A DNA stretch of 64,000 nucleotides from Camellia lanceoleosa (taxonomy: Eukaryota; Streptophyta; Magnoliopsida; Ericales; Theaceae): the NCBI GenBank assembly GCA_025200525.1, contig CM045762.1, positions 24,617,374 through 24,681,373 on the forward strand, written 5' to 3'. Under the pieces are notes generated by a model. That model searched no databases. It saw only the letters and a list, made by a program, of their open reading frames with translations, and had not been told where the DNA came from. The translations under genes were made by a program, and so were the position numbers. Of this stretch, positions 23,085-35,432 are shown piece by piece (the first letter of the stretch is position 1; the number at the start of each line of letters is the position of its first letter).

Positions 23085-24533
23085 ATGGATCAGCAGAACA
23101 CGTCAGAAATTGAGGCAATGATGCGTCAAATGCAGGAAAGTATGAAGCTTATGCAGAGGACCCCGTCTGGCCAAAATTTTCTAAACAAAGAGCCACAATC
23201 ATGGCACAACAAAGTGAGCTAATTACCCGGCCCAAAGAGTGTCAAGCATCGGCCTTACATCCAGTTCCTCCTCCACCAGGGGTCCCGTTACCCGAGCAGA
23301 CACCAACTACCCAGAATGTCCTGCCAAATGCCCAGAATATTTTGTCGAATGTCCAGGCCGTTCAGGAGGACACAGACATTCCAACGGGGCTAGCTCCACC
23401 CCCGCTTCCACTTGAATTATCCAAGGCGCATACACCTATCAACCACCCGGACTCTCCCTTCGAGTTCGAAGTAAACCCTACGGCACTGAAATTGAGCAAG
23501 CTTGAGAAGCTATTCAAAAAATGCCAGGGGGTAAAATCTATCCCGGACATCAATGACGGATACACTGACTCAGCTGTGACACTGCCGGACAGGTTCAAGA
23601 TGCCTCACATCGATCGTTTTGACGGGTCAGGAGATCCCATGGTCCACCTGAGTTTGTTTTTAAATGTTCTGCACCCCATGGGCTTGACAAGATTACAGAA
23701 GCTCTCCCTTTTTGGCAGGACCCTGTCAGGTATTACGGCCATCTGGTACGCCAAATTGGAGGATTCAGTGAAACGAAGCTGGGAGGAAATAGCCGAGGCC
23801 TTCGTCGCACAATATTCATACAATACCCAGATCGAGATCACAACCCGTGATCTTGAGACGACCAGGCAAGAGCCGAAAGAGGGCTTCTCTGACTTTGTGG
23901 CCCGCTGGAGGGCCAAGGCCTCAATGATGACCATTAGGCCAACGGATAAGGATCATATACGAATGATTGTGCGCAACCTCCAAATTTCAAACTAATGCAA
24001 AAAATGATCGTGCTCCCCTTCCCTACCTTTTCGGATTTGCATGAGATGGGAGTACAGATCGAGGATGCTATGAAGCAGGGCCTTATTGACCAGGAGAAGG
24101 AGCAGCCTAGGCGGGCGTTTTTCCGCAGTTCGAATGCGACCACCAGTGGTGATGCGGCCGCAAGATCTTCTGAAGTGGGCATGGTCACCACCACCACATC
24201 AAAAAAGGCTACCCTATTCACCGGTGCGTCCGGAAGTAGCTCACAGACGGCCAAATATCCACCCCGAGTCAAGAGGGTTTTCACCCCACTTTATATGCCT
24301 TTGTCAAAGGCTCTAGAGGTCTTAATCCGGAAAGGACATCTGAAACCATTGGATCAACGGCCTTTACGATCCTCTCCTCCAAAGCATGACCATACTAGGT
24401 AATCGTATGCGTACCATCAACAAACCGGCCATGACACCGATAGTTGCTTTGCTGCGTCATGATGTACAAGACTGCTTGATAACAGGTCATCCCCATGCCA
24501 GTCCAGCAAAGTCTATCGGCACTCGACCAGTGA
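23085..24533 (+). pseudogene. Gag polyprotein gene of the Ty3 element
   Basis: The likely start is ATG 23085 (MDQQNTSEIEAMMRQMQESM). The frame breaks near 23200 and continues as 23201-23995, then 23995-24402, with a final piece to TGA 24531-24533. In the middle frame a proline-rich N-terminus precedes the capsid core FKMPHIDRFDGSGDP (codons 132-146), followed by SWEEIAEAFVAQY, RDLETTRQEPKEGFSDFVAR and HIRMIVRNL. The C-terminal part is FTPLYMPLSKALEVLIRKGH and, in the second copy, YCAYHQQTGHDTDSC, a CxxH...C cluster resembling a partial zinc knuckle. Comparison with 45248-46625 shows that the breaks at about 23985 and 24370-24490 are copy-specific, so they may be consensus errors rather than mutations. 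Gag would form the particle; no pol follows. Confidence 0.82.
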
Positions 24534-25152
24534 ACCTGTGGGGGATAATGTGACTATGTGATCGGGGGATGAACCACCTACGGATGGCACTCGATTTACT
24601 CCAGATATGGCATATGGCACGCATTGTTTTTGTGCTTTCTGACTTGGGTATTGGGTCAGTCTTGTTGTTTTGAGTCCATTTTGAGTCAGTCTTTTTGTTT
24701 CGGGTCTATCTTGTTATATCGAGTCGGTCCTGTTGTATAGAGATCAGGTGATTCCGGGAGTGTTACCTCGGGCGTCACCATTTTGTTTCGTGTTTGTCTT
24801 TTCGTTTTGTTTTGAGTCTGTTCCTGCTAGGGAGCCAGTTATGCCAACAGATTTTGAATGAAACAGCAGTGATTTTCGCGCTCTCGCGTTTTTCGCTTGT
24901 GCCGTATGCCTAAGTTCCGAATGAGATGGCAAGATTTGACTAAGAACTCGCCTTTTCTATGCCTTGAAGTCATTGTAATAACTCGAGTTTTTCAAAACCT
25001 TTTGAACATCAAGGTGAAAATGAAGATGAAGGGATTCCTCGGGTTTTGCAAAAATTTGATCAATTGAGAGAAAAAGAGGCGTGCTAAGCCCTTAATGAAT
25101 GAAATCATGCTTGTTAGTGTGAGTACTGGAAAGGATCCTGGCTTGATCCAGA

Positions 25153-25503
25153 TTGGTTCTACACTGTCTTCAACGCGAGCGATTTGTCGCTTTTTTAAAA
25201 GATTTCAAAAAAATGTTTTTGCACGATCCTGCGAAGACCTGTGTGGAATCGCTCTTGAGATTGTGCAGCCTAGGATCGCTTTCAGCCTCGAGACTCAACC
25301 CCTTGCTTTCAAACCTTGAACTTGCATTCAGAACATTCAACAGTCAACTACAATGTGAGGCCTGTGTGGCCAGATTCAAAGCAGCCCTCGAACAAGAGGC
25401 AAGAAGGTCAGATCAAGAAGACCAGATGTCATCAAAAGAAGCTTGCAAAGCTAGATCAGAAGCACCCCTGGAACTAGGGGCTAAGAATTTCAAATGTGCT
25501 TGA
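25153..25503 (+). CDS. Unassigned short ORF in the Ty3 interior
   Basis: A frame of 116 codons with FVAFLKDFKKMFLHDPAKTC and a charged C-terminal part (ALEQEARRSDQEDQMSSKEA). Its counterpart at 47263-47598 keeps the frame, but that is expected if the two blocks are the same locus. No family is recognised. It may be a chance frame in a non-coding region. Confidence 0.2.
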   Translation: MVLHCLQRERFVAFLKDFKKMFLHDPAKTCVESLLRLCSLGSLSASRLNPLLSNLELAFRTFNSQLQCEACVARFKAALEQEARRSDQEDQMSSKEACKARSEAPLELGAKNFKCA

Positions 25504-25796
25504 AGAGCCGAAGACGGATCATTCCACAAATCAAAGAAGGTTGGCAAGAATGCCAAATCCCAAAGGGAGGAAGAAGAAAGTATTGCTGAAGAAAAACTGA
25601 GTTCCGATCCACAACACTAGGGGCAAATTCAAATTTCCATTGATGGACTCTGATCGTAAATCCGAATAACGGCCATTCTCCTGGATTCAGATGACTTCAG
25701 GATATCAAAACCATTTGACATGAACAAAGCTACACTTTTACCCTTGAGAGACTCGCTGGGCCGAAAACCCGAAAGGACGGCCCAGGCAAAAGTTAG

Positions 25797-25913
25797 AGCA
25801 TGAAAAAAAGAAAAGAACAAAAAAAGAAAATGCAAAGAAAAGAACAAAAAAGAAAATCCAAAAAGGAAATGAAAAGAAAAGAATTGAAAAGAAAAGAAGA
25901 ATAAAGCTCGCAA
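25797..25913 (+). repeat. Purine-rich AAAAGAAAAG tract
   Basis: Over 100 bp of almost pure A/G made of AAAGAAAAGAACAAAAA-like words. The counterpart lies at about 47897-48003. It could form an unusual helix or simply be slippage-expanded. Confidence 0.8.
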
Positions 25914-26175
25914 GGTTGAAAACCCAGAAAGAGCGGCCTTGGCAAAAGTTAGAGCCTAAAAAGGAGAGGTTAATACCCGAGTGTACCTTAACCCCGAACT
26001 ACGTAAGGCTTGATTCCCATCTTCGGGATACGTAGGCAACTTCATTCTGAAGTCCAGCTGTAAAACACTTCAAAATTCAACTGTGCCCATGTAATGGTTT
26101 TGATCATCTTTGCTTTCTCTGAATCTGAGAGTTCGGTTGTAATCATCGCTCCAAGGACTGACTACAATGCGCTGC

Positions 26176-26290
26176 AAGTTATTCAAACAAAGGGCAACTT
26201 TCCGCTGCTATTCAATGCGCCATGCCGTTCAAACAAGGGGCAACTTTCTTGCCATGCAGCTCTCTTCAAGCAAGGGCAATTTTCCTTCAG
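26176..26290 (+). repeat. Threefold repeat of a TTCAAACAAGGGGCAACTTTC-type unit
   Basis: Related units at about 26189, 26227 and 26265 each contain CAAxxxxGGGCAAxTTTCC. The counterpart is at 48268-48377. A short direct repeat within the element interior. Confidence 0.6.
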
Positions 26291-28211
26291 ATTCGAGGTT
26301 GTGCATCTCAGAGTAGGTTTCATGCTCGGTGGCGGTGCCATTTGCAAAAACAGTTTTTGATAATTTTTACTGAGGTTGACTATTTTCTCGAAAAGTATTC
26401 CATCTTTCAAAACTGGACCATTTTCTTGGACCCAAAAAAGGAAAATTTTCAGTGCTCATAGCCTGACTTGCATGATTTTAAATCAAAAAATTGAACAAAC
26501 ATGTTAATCTAACTCTCATGTTGGTCAAAATTGTTTTAGTAGAAAGCAAAAAACAAAAAATGGTCAAAATGATGAACTAGGGGCACAGTTGAGTCAGGTG
26601 TTGTGTCTCTTCCCCATTGTCAACATACTTGCTAGAAAGGGCACTTGCCGAAAAGGGCACCGTATTCGCCAGAAAAGGGCACAACAAAGGGCTGAAAGCT
26701 CTCTCACCCTCCAAGCAACGAGGTATCAAGCCAAGTGCGAAGCACGAACTGGAATGGGGCAAGATATTCCACTCCATCATCTGGACAGATCTTATCACGT
26801 CCAAACTCCCCAAAGAAAGCATCATCAACCGACAGTTAGTGCAGATTTGCTACACACCCGCCAGAAGAACCCTTCTATGGGAGGAATTCACTAGTTGTGA
26901 ACGGAAGAAAGAGAATCTGGCAGCATGCTAGGGGCAAGAGCCCGCAACTTCCTGTTTATCCATCAACCACCCAGGGGAGGGATTGAAAAATGAGAGATTG
27001 AAGAATAGAGAGATGTGCGATGAGAGAAAAAGTGAGAAAAAGGCTTTTTCAAAAAACAAGAGATTGAGTGCCAGAGTGATGTGAGAATCACAAATGAGAA
27101 ATGGTGGGAAACACTACCCTGGAAACAGTTCCCTGCATGTCCGAAAGTGTCGTGTCTTTTTGTTTTATCTCAATTCTTGTTTTGAGACGTTTCAAGTGTT
27201 ACTCGATATGTCTAGGTTGTTTACCTTTTGTTTTCCGTTGTTGAGTCGTAGTGCGCCGTGTTCAGTCGTAGGCTCAATACCTGGTCGAAAACTCATCTCT
27301 CAATTTCAAAAATAAAATCGCTTTTGTGTGCGAGTGCCGCGTCTGTTCTCCACATTTTTGCAAAATGTAATTTGTTCTTTCATAAAACCGCAGGTTCACC
27401 CAAGTCATGTGAGAACAATGGAACCAGACCTATCCAAGCTATAATGGTTCCGGATCGAAAAGCAAAAGCAAAAGAGGAAAATGTCGCATCCGAGTTTGTT
27501 CCAACTTCAAGAAGCTCGAGATCGTGATTCCGTATGCACCTTGTGAGGCCTTGTCAATGTTCAAGTATGAGTGTGCCTCTACCTCAAGCTCAAGATCAAG
27601 TCCGCCTGCCGTAATGGCAATCAAAATGCTCTCTCGAGTACCAATTCCTTGCCAGGTCATCTTGGCTGTGTTCGCAATGAATGAGTTCCTAAGAGACCAA
27701 CTACAACAAAGGGAAACTAGAGTTCGAATGGTCGATGCCTAGAACGTAAAAGTTCGATTTTGGACTAAAGTCTGGTTTAAATACCAGGTATATCCCCGCT
27801 TGAAATCTGTATGAAAGCCCCATAGGTTGAGATAGCGCGTATGCACCTCAATTCTGGATACTGAACAAACCTAGTCTGTCACCCTGTTGGAGAATAGGGA
27901 AAGTTGTGAATATTATCAGAAAGAAAGGCATCATCCAAAGTGTTCTACATGAAGAACCCTTGCCAATATTCCAAAGCCTTTGTACTGTAAGTTGAAGGTA
28001 AGTGCTCGAAGAGCACAGGGGAAGATCCCCATCGGAGCAGAGCGGTTCACCGCCACTTACCTCATGAGGTGCTTTCTAAAGCGCTGTTTTGTCCATTTAT
28101 TGCTTTCCTAAAGCATCATGCATTGTAATGCATTGTACCTATCAAGTTTCTTTCTCATTCATGCACGATATTGTATGTACGGTTCATTCAAAGAAGTTCC
28201 GTTTGAGATCA

Positions 28212-29232
28212 TTTATTAGTGTATCAATCACACTTCTTTCATTTTGTGTATCTATCACGCATATATTCACTTTAGTGTATCAATCACACTTCATTCAGTT
28301 AGTGTATCAATCACACTTCATTCATTTAGTGTATCAATCACACTTCTTTCATTTTGTGTATTCATCATACACATTATCATTTTGTGTATCTATCATGCAT
28401 ATATTCACTTTAGTGTATCCATCACACTTCATCACCTTTAGTATATCTATCATACTTTATTCACTAAGTGCATCTATCACACTTTGTGTTCACATTTAGT
28501 ATATCAATCATACCTGTTCACTAAGTGCATCTATCACACTTTGTGTTCACATTTAGTATATCCATCATACTTGTTCACTAAGTGCATCTATCACACTTCG
28601 TGTTCACATTTAGTGTATCAATCACACTCTATTCACTTAGTGCATCTATCATACTTTGTGTTCGCTTTTAGTATATCAATCACACTTTGTTCACATAGTG
28701 CACCTATCACACTTTGTGTTCACCTTTAGTGTATCCATCACACTTGTTCACTAAGTGCATCTATCACACTTCGTGTTCACCTATTGTGTATCCATCACAC
28801 ACATTCGCTTAGTATATCTATCACGTATTTGCTTAGTGTATCCATCACACTCGTTTCGCTTTATGTATCCATCACACTTTGCTCATTTCACTCTTTGTGT
28901 ATCAATCACACTTTGTTCATATAGTGTATCTATCACACACTCGCTTTGTATCTATCACACTATGCCTACTTTGTGTATCTATCACATGCTTGCTTTGTGT
29001 ATCAATCACACACGCTCGCTTTGTGTATCAATCACACACGTTCGCTTTGTGTATCAATCACACACTCTCGCTTTGTGTATCTATCATACTTTGTTCACTT
29101 AGTGCATCTATCACACTTTGTGTTCACCTTTTTGTGTATCCATCACACTACGTTCACTTTGTGTATCTATCACACGCATTCACTTTGTGTATCCATCACA
29201 CACGTTCGCTTCGTGTATCTATCACACATGCA
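28212..29232 (+). repeat. Minisatellite of about 26-bp units near the 3' LTR
   Basis: Roughly 1 kb of degenerate tandem units with core TGTATCAATCACACTT or TGCATCTATCACACTT, separated by T/C-rich links (TTCATT, TTCGCT, GTTCAC). It lies about 300 bp upstream of the polypurine tract. Tat/Ogre-type elements are known for tandem repeats in this 3' untranslated position. Open frames through it (SVSITL- and CIYHT-like) are translation of the repeat, not genes. Confidence 0.9.
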
Positions 29233-29517
29233 CACTGTATTAGCAGTGAGAATTGCAATAATTCTCTTACATCCTTTCTGCATTGTAATGTAGCTTGGTT
29301 TCTACTTGCTTAAAACTGTTACATTGTTATGTTCACATAACTTTCTTTGCATGATCATAAGTTATGCTCGCTTTGTGCATATCATTTGCATCTTGCCTTC
29401 ATGGGTGCATCTCTTTATTATCTTGCTTGTTTGTCTAAATCTTCGGCCTTGTCTAAAATGGGTCGTCTCTGGACTTTGACATTTACTCTCGTCACTTTGT
29501 GACTTCATAGTTCTGTC

Positions 29518-29530
29518 AAAGAGGGGCAAC
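29518..29530 (+). other. Polypurine tract
   Basis: AAAGAGGGGCAAC immediately precedes the 3' LTR start TGTAGAC, the expected place for the plus-strand primer of reverse transcription. The second copy has the same tract ending at 51651. Confidence 0.75.
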
Positions 29531-32500
29531 TGTAGACACCCCATTTTTGACCGCCCTTAAGACTTGGACGCCGCTGCTGACGGTTTACTTGGTGGTGAAA
29601 GGTGTGCAGGGCAACGGTTTGATTTCTTCGACAAGGAGAGGGTCAAATCCCAACTTCATACCCCTTTTTGAACCAAAACTATCTTGATCAAAAGATTTTG
29701 AGACCTTGAAACCCTCTCTTTCAAAATATTTTTTGAAATAAAGTTCCTACAATGTTCCGACGCTCGCATTTTGTTAAATGTTGCGTTTTTCGGCAAACCG
29801 AGCGAGGACAAAGTGGAAATGAATGAGAGAGAGATGAACTCTTTGAAAAATATTTCAAAACACCTTGTTTAGGGGTTTGGAGTTGAAGAAAAGATGAGAG
29901 GAGAGAGGAAACCCAGTTGGGGAAGGAGTTGGGCATGAACCGTTAAGAGAGAGACATGCAGTCCTCGCTAAATCAGGCCTATCCATTTGTACACTTGGAT
30001 TTCAGCTATGAGGCCACCACCGTTGGAAATCTTACTTCCGGGGCTTCAATTTTCATTCAAGAATCTCCTCGAGCCGAGTCCAGATGAGAGAGATATGGTT
30101 GTTGGAAATTGGGCATCAATCCGGTTGGACCGAAACTGGGCAGTCTTCACTAAAAGAGGGATATCTCTTATCACACATGGAATTTTGAGGTGAGGCTGCC
30201 AAATTTGGAAAGAAGACTTCCGGGGCTACAGTTTAGGCTCAAGAATGACCTGAAAAGGCATCCAGATGAAGGATTTAGGCTTTCTTCAAAACAGGGACTA
30301 GGACTGATTTTTGATTCTGGCCTCTATGGAAGTGTGCCAGCCATTAATGGCCAATGCTGGCCCAATGCCGGCCACAAATGACCCCTGCCGGCCATCAATA
30401 AACCACTGCCTGCCATCACTGATGGTTGGCAGCACCCCTCTCAGAGCAGGCTTCACGGAAGATCTTTTGTACCAACTGGATTCCTCATATCTGCCCTCCA
30501 TACACGTGTATGAAGGGATGAAGCTCTTGCCAAGCTTGTTCAAGAAGCGTTAGCTTTGCATTCCTCTATATAAGCAAGGGGCTCCTTCATTTCAAAAGGT
30601 TCAGCCATTTTTGAAGAGGAAAATATATCTCTCTCTTTATATTGTTTGTGTTTTGTGCTTTGGAGTTGGATTTCCTTGCACTTTTGCACTACACCTCATA
30701 GCACAACACCTCCATCATCCATTCTAGCACCTTGGAGGCCATTTGAGGAGGTTGAAGCTCGTAATCTTGGACCAAAAGTCCCTCGGTTTCTTTGCTTCTT
30801 CAAGGGTAAGCATCTATTTCTCTTAAACTTGCACTTTCTTTGTTCATTGGCTAGCCTTACTTGCAAGCATTTTTGGACTTTTCCATGAACTGAAGTTAGT
30901 CATATTTTGAGCTCCTTTTCATGTTTGATCAAGGACTCTTTGCTGTTTGAGGACAGTAGCTACCACTTGTCTCTTTATCCCTCTTTTAAGCATTTTTCTT
31001 GTATGATAGTTTGGCCTTAGTTGTGATTATTTTCGTGGCTTGATGTAAACTGTAAAGTGCCTTGTTTTGAGTCCCTCTTCAACATTGTTGAAGGGATCTT
31101 TTCCATTTGGGGCCAGCTACTGTCCCTTGCCTTTATCTCTCCTTTTAGGGCCATTTTTGCATGGTAGATTAGCCCTATTTGTGTTCACTTTTGAGCCTTG
31201 ATATAAACTAGAAAAGGTCTTTTTTTGACCTCCTCTTTGAGTTTGTTTAAGTTTCCATTTTTGTTTGGAGTCATCTCCCTCTTTGCATGCTTTATTTCTC
31301 CATGTTTTGAGCTATACATGTGAGCATTTGCATTGGCCTCGTTTTGGCCTATTAGCCACTGAAATATAGTGGATTTTCAGTGGCTTAAACACTGTTTTGA
31401 GAGCCCAAATTAGAGGGGGGTGCCCCCCCTCTCTCCTTGTCTTGTTTGGTGACCTTTTTGGTCTTCTAAAGAGACCCCATCTTGCATGCTTCCTAGTCAC
31501 ATTCTAGGGTCAATTTGTTGAGTCTTGGGACTATCATATTTTATTTTCAGAGTTGTATATGCCATGCCACTTGTCTATCTTGTATGTGCCTAATAACTCC
31601 TTGTATGGCCATCTAAAGGAGCTCATCATTGTTGCATACCATGGTTGCATATCAGTGGTTATTTGGGCCTATTTTCATATGTTTTATTCATCGATTTTCG
31701 ACGGTTTGGTGAAATTCCATGTGCATCATGTACTTGCCATGTAAATCATGTTTACTAGTCAAAATTGCATGTTAATTTAAGCCATCTTGCTAGCACTTTT
31801 TGGCCTTGATTTAAACCGAAAAGTCCATGTTTTGGGACTTCTCGACTGTCTTCATGCTTCATGTTCAAATAATGCATGCTTTGTATAGCCGTAAGTCATT
31901 CCATGTGCCTAGTTTTGAGTTTGGTCTCACATCATGCATCGTGCCATGTTTTCATGATTCGGGTTGTTTAGCATCATATTTCAGTGCTGAAATTTTCTTG
32001 TTTGCATACCATGTTCCATGCCTTACCATGCTTTTGTAGAGTAGCATTCGTGCCTTAGGTTCGTCCTCGCTTATGCGGCATCGCCAGGTAACACATTTCG
32101 AAAGTGTCTCATTTTCATCTAATGGCCACTTATGTGAGTCCGGCCGAGGTCCACTCATGTTGGTGTAAGTCCATTATGCATTGTGTATGCCATTTCATAG
32201 CATTGTGTATGCTAGGTTATATGTTAGCGCATCGTATGCCATGTTACCTCGTGTATCGTGTATGCCATTCCATAGCATTGTGCATGTTAAGTTGTATCTT
32301 AGTTGCATTCATGCATCTCATGCATATCGCATTGTGTTTCGGGTAGGAGTTAGACCGAGCACGGGAAACGAGGGACGCTTGCATTTTGAGTGACTTAAAC
32401 GTGTCTCAATTCCCACCCATTAATCTGGATTATCCATGATGGAGTCTCGGTCTTGTTGTGTTTATACGTGCATTCATTTCATATTGAGTAGTGCAATTCG

Positions 32501-33959
32501 ACTCTTCAGCCATCATGCATCAAGATACGTGATTGGTGGCACGAGGATCGAGGCATGTATACGTATATGAAAATACATTGCCATGCCCCTTTCCTGCTCT
32601 CTGTTGCAGCAAATCAAGAATCAACAGCCTTCTGAAGCTTGGCACGCATTCCAAGAACAATTGCAAACAGAGGCTAATTGGGAATCGCAGTGGATTTCCG
32701 CACAAAGGCAGCCCGAACATGCATCATCCATCACCCGGAGCAGAGTCGAGGCAGTTCCTAGCTTGCATGCTAGTTTACCGCTTTCCTTAGTTAATTTGTT
32801 AATTAATTAGGATTTTGTATTTATTTGGGACTGTATATTATTCTTTCGGACCCTCCGAGCGAGGGCACAATTATAATAAGTGTGCGTGCGTGTGATGTAT
32901 GTCTTCCAACCCCACGTCTTTCTCACTTTTATTTACCAAATTTTATGATGGTTAAATTAGGGCATGTTTCAATTAGCATACAGTATGATAGCATGTTTGC
33001 ATTCATTCATCTGTCTTGCATGCACCGGGCTCGGCGCATCATACTAACCGAATTTGTATTTTAATTCCAAGTTGAGTACATGTTAGCTGTTGCATCCCAT
33101 ATGCCATGTTTTGAATAGCCGAGCCTGCTATAGTTGCATTTTTGCATGTGTTACATTAGGCATTTTTGTATAGTTAGGATCATGCATGATTTTCTAATTA
33201 ACTTCTGTTTTGGCTTGGAGTACTCGGTAAGTTTTTATGCTTTAGCATCCTTGCATGTGTGTGAGTGACTGCCATGATAGCATGCTTACCATGAGGCTAT
33301 TTGCTTATGTGATATAACTGCCTGAATGCCTGTGGGTGAAGGTTGGGTTATTTGAATTGGAACAATGCATTGACTGTGAGTTTTAAGCCCACTAGATAGT
33401 GGCAAAACCATCTTTTCTGAGCCCACTTGAGGGTGGCAAAATTTGCATTTTAAGCCTACTTAAGTAGTAGCAAACCATCTTTCAAAACAAACATGAAATG
33501 TTTTGTTCCAATTCAAAGCACTTCGGTCTATACTTGTATGCTATGTGCATCACATAGTAAATCTAGGCTAATAATCGGAATAAGAACACACAATGTTTTC
33601 AAAACTTGATATCATGGTTAGTAGAGGCCGATCTTTGATCGGGTGAGAGGGGACGCTCATAGCTGACCTTCCCCAATCGTACCCAAGTTCCCGAGCCGAG
33701 GCAACTTTGGTGATGACGGACACGTGGCCTTAGGCAACGAGTCAAGGTTTCCTAAATTTTCCAAAAATAAAATATTTAGGTGGCGATCCAGATTCAAGTA
33801 GCCCATGTTTGCACTTCTTTCAAAAAAAATCTGTTTTCTCAAAACGATTTGCCCGATTTGGACTCTTTGGTTCAGATTAAGAACTGTGACATTTGAGTCC
33901 CGAATCGTAGTAACCCCAAAGAACAGATCGACTCACCTCTCCGTTCGGGGACGCTTCAC
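29531..33959 (+). repeat. 3' LTR of the Ty3 element
   Basis: Pairs with the 5' LTR over its full length and is followed by ATGGG. It has an extra roughly 33-bp stretch in the CCGGCC-rich U3 zone (about 30345-30415) absent from the 5' LTR but present in the second 3' LTR. Its last 180 bp (33780-33959) read as locally scrambled relative to both other LTR copies, which looks like poor consensus. Confidence 0.9.
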
Positions 33960-35432
33960 AATGGGTCACCCATTGAATAGTTTTCATAGCAAACAAGGTT
34001 AAGGCAAGGTGATCCACACTCACCTTTTTTATTTTATCTAGTGGCTGAGGGGTAAAATTTGCTGCTAAATAGAGCTAAGATGTTGGGATTGGTTAAAGGA
34101 GCCTCGGTGGAGTCTAATGGTATGAATATCTCACATTTGCAATTTGGGACAACACAATAATTTTCTCGCAAAGGCAGATAGAGAGGAGTTTCTATTGATC
34201 AAAAGGATATTAAGGTGATTTGGAGTGATGTTTGGCTTAAAAATAAACTTTCACAAAAGTGTAGTGTGTGAAGTGAGCATCTCTGATAGTGAGGTGCGAG
34301 CTTTTGCAGATGACTTAAATTGCCACAGCAAGAAGCTACCTTTAATGTATTTAGGCTTGCCTTTAGGAGCCATTCCTAGAAGGAAGTCCTCATAGCAGCT
34401 TGTGGTTGATAAAGTAAGGAAGAGGTTGTCTCTTTGGAACAGGAAGGTGTTGTCTTTGCAAGAAGACTAACGCTGATTAAGTCGGGCCAGGCTTGTTTAC
34501 CTTCCTATTATATATCTATATTTAAGATGCCTAAGGGAGTAGTGAAGACAATTGACAAATTGCGTGCTATGTTTCTCCTCAAAGAAGTGATGTTAGGAAG
34601 AAAGTACATTTGGTGAGATGGTAGGAGTTGACTAAGCCTAAAAATCAAGAGGGGTTAAGGGCTCTAGAAGTATAAGTGAAATGAATGTTTGTTTATTACT
34701 AAAATGGTGGTGGAGATATGGTGTTGAAGCCAAAGCCTTATGAAATGCTGTAATCTGCAACAAATATGGAAGATATGGTGGTGGGTGGTGGTCTGATGTT
34801 GGTGAAGCACGCAATTTGTCTCCAATTTGGCAGGGCATTCTCAATATTGTGAAAGACAACCCTCAGGTACTTGACTTTTATTTTGAAAATGCAAATATAA
34901 AGGTTGTGAATGGAGAACGAACTCACTTCCGGCCGACCAGAGGGAATAGTTATAGGCTCAAATGAGGAGTTTCAAGATTGTTTAGTCTTTCTATAGAAAA
35001 GGAAGGCTCTTTGATGCACTACAATATGAGCTCAAGCAGGAAAGGAAATGGAATCTGGTATTTAGAAGAGGGCTACGAGCATGGGAAGAAGTGGAGGTTA
35101 ACAGGTTATGCGAGTGGCTGAGTGCAGTACCTATAATCAGGGGGAATCTGGCTGTCTATTTGAGGTGGGAGCTAGATCCATCAGGTCAGTTTTCAATGGC
35201 ATCTGTGTGGAAATGGTTCCAAGTAGCTAAGGGATCAAAGTTGCATGTTATGAATGAGATGTGACAGACTATAACTCCTCCCAAAATCCAATTCTTTGGC
35301 TGGTTAGCATAAAGGGAAATGGTAAAACTTCGATTTCTTGCAAGAGAATTGGGGTGTTGGTGTAAATGCTACCACACAAAGGTGTTTTCTATAAACAGGA
35401 AATTGAAAGTGTAAACAACGTTCTATTAAATT

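Larger units (their letters stand above)
24534..28211 (+). other. Long non-coding interior of the Ty3 element where pol is missing
   Basis: About 3.7 kb between gag and the minisatellite has no protease, RT, RNase H or integrase motif on either strand. It holds the GTCAGTCTTGTTGTTTTGAGTC-like repeats (24655-24730), the short frame at 25153, a purine-rich tract, three copies of a CAACTTTC-type repeat and several CTAGGGGC boxes. Two similar blocks (AAAACCCGAAAG...GGCAAAAGTTAGAGC) flank the purine tract at about 25755-25800 and 25918-25955. Confidence 0.6.
17742..33959 (+). mobile_element. Gag-only Tat/Ogre-like Ty3 LTR retrotransposon, complete with both LTRs
   Basis: A 16,218-bp element with LTRs of about 4.43 kb (17742-22172 and 29531-33959). 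Both start TGTAGACACCCC, and the duplication ATGGG lies at 17737-17741 and 33960-33964. Inside are a PBS, one gag frame, a long non-coding stretch, a minisatellite and a polypurine tract. No protease, RT, RNase H or integrase motif is found anywhere in the 7.36-kb interior. It is therefore non-autonomous, of the kind described in plants as TR-GAG elements, presumably mobilised by a full Ogre-type partner. Very long LTRs, gag type and PBS point to the Tat/Ogre clade. It splits LINE ORF2 in the RT domain. Confidence 0.88.

Noticed and set aside
25629..25913. Phe/Leu/Ser-rich minus-strand frame resembling a membrane protein
   Set aside because: It is the complement of the AAAAGAAAAG purine tract.
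28212..29232. CRISPR-like look of repeated TATCAATCACAC words with spacers
   Set aside because: Units are degenerate, links are short and themselves repetitive, and the array lies in a plant retrotransposon. It is a minisatellite.
28089..29313. Long serine/isoleucine/histidine-rich open frames
   Set aside because: They are translations of the tandem repeat in all three frames and have no start context or domain.
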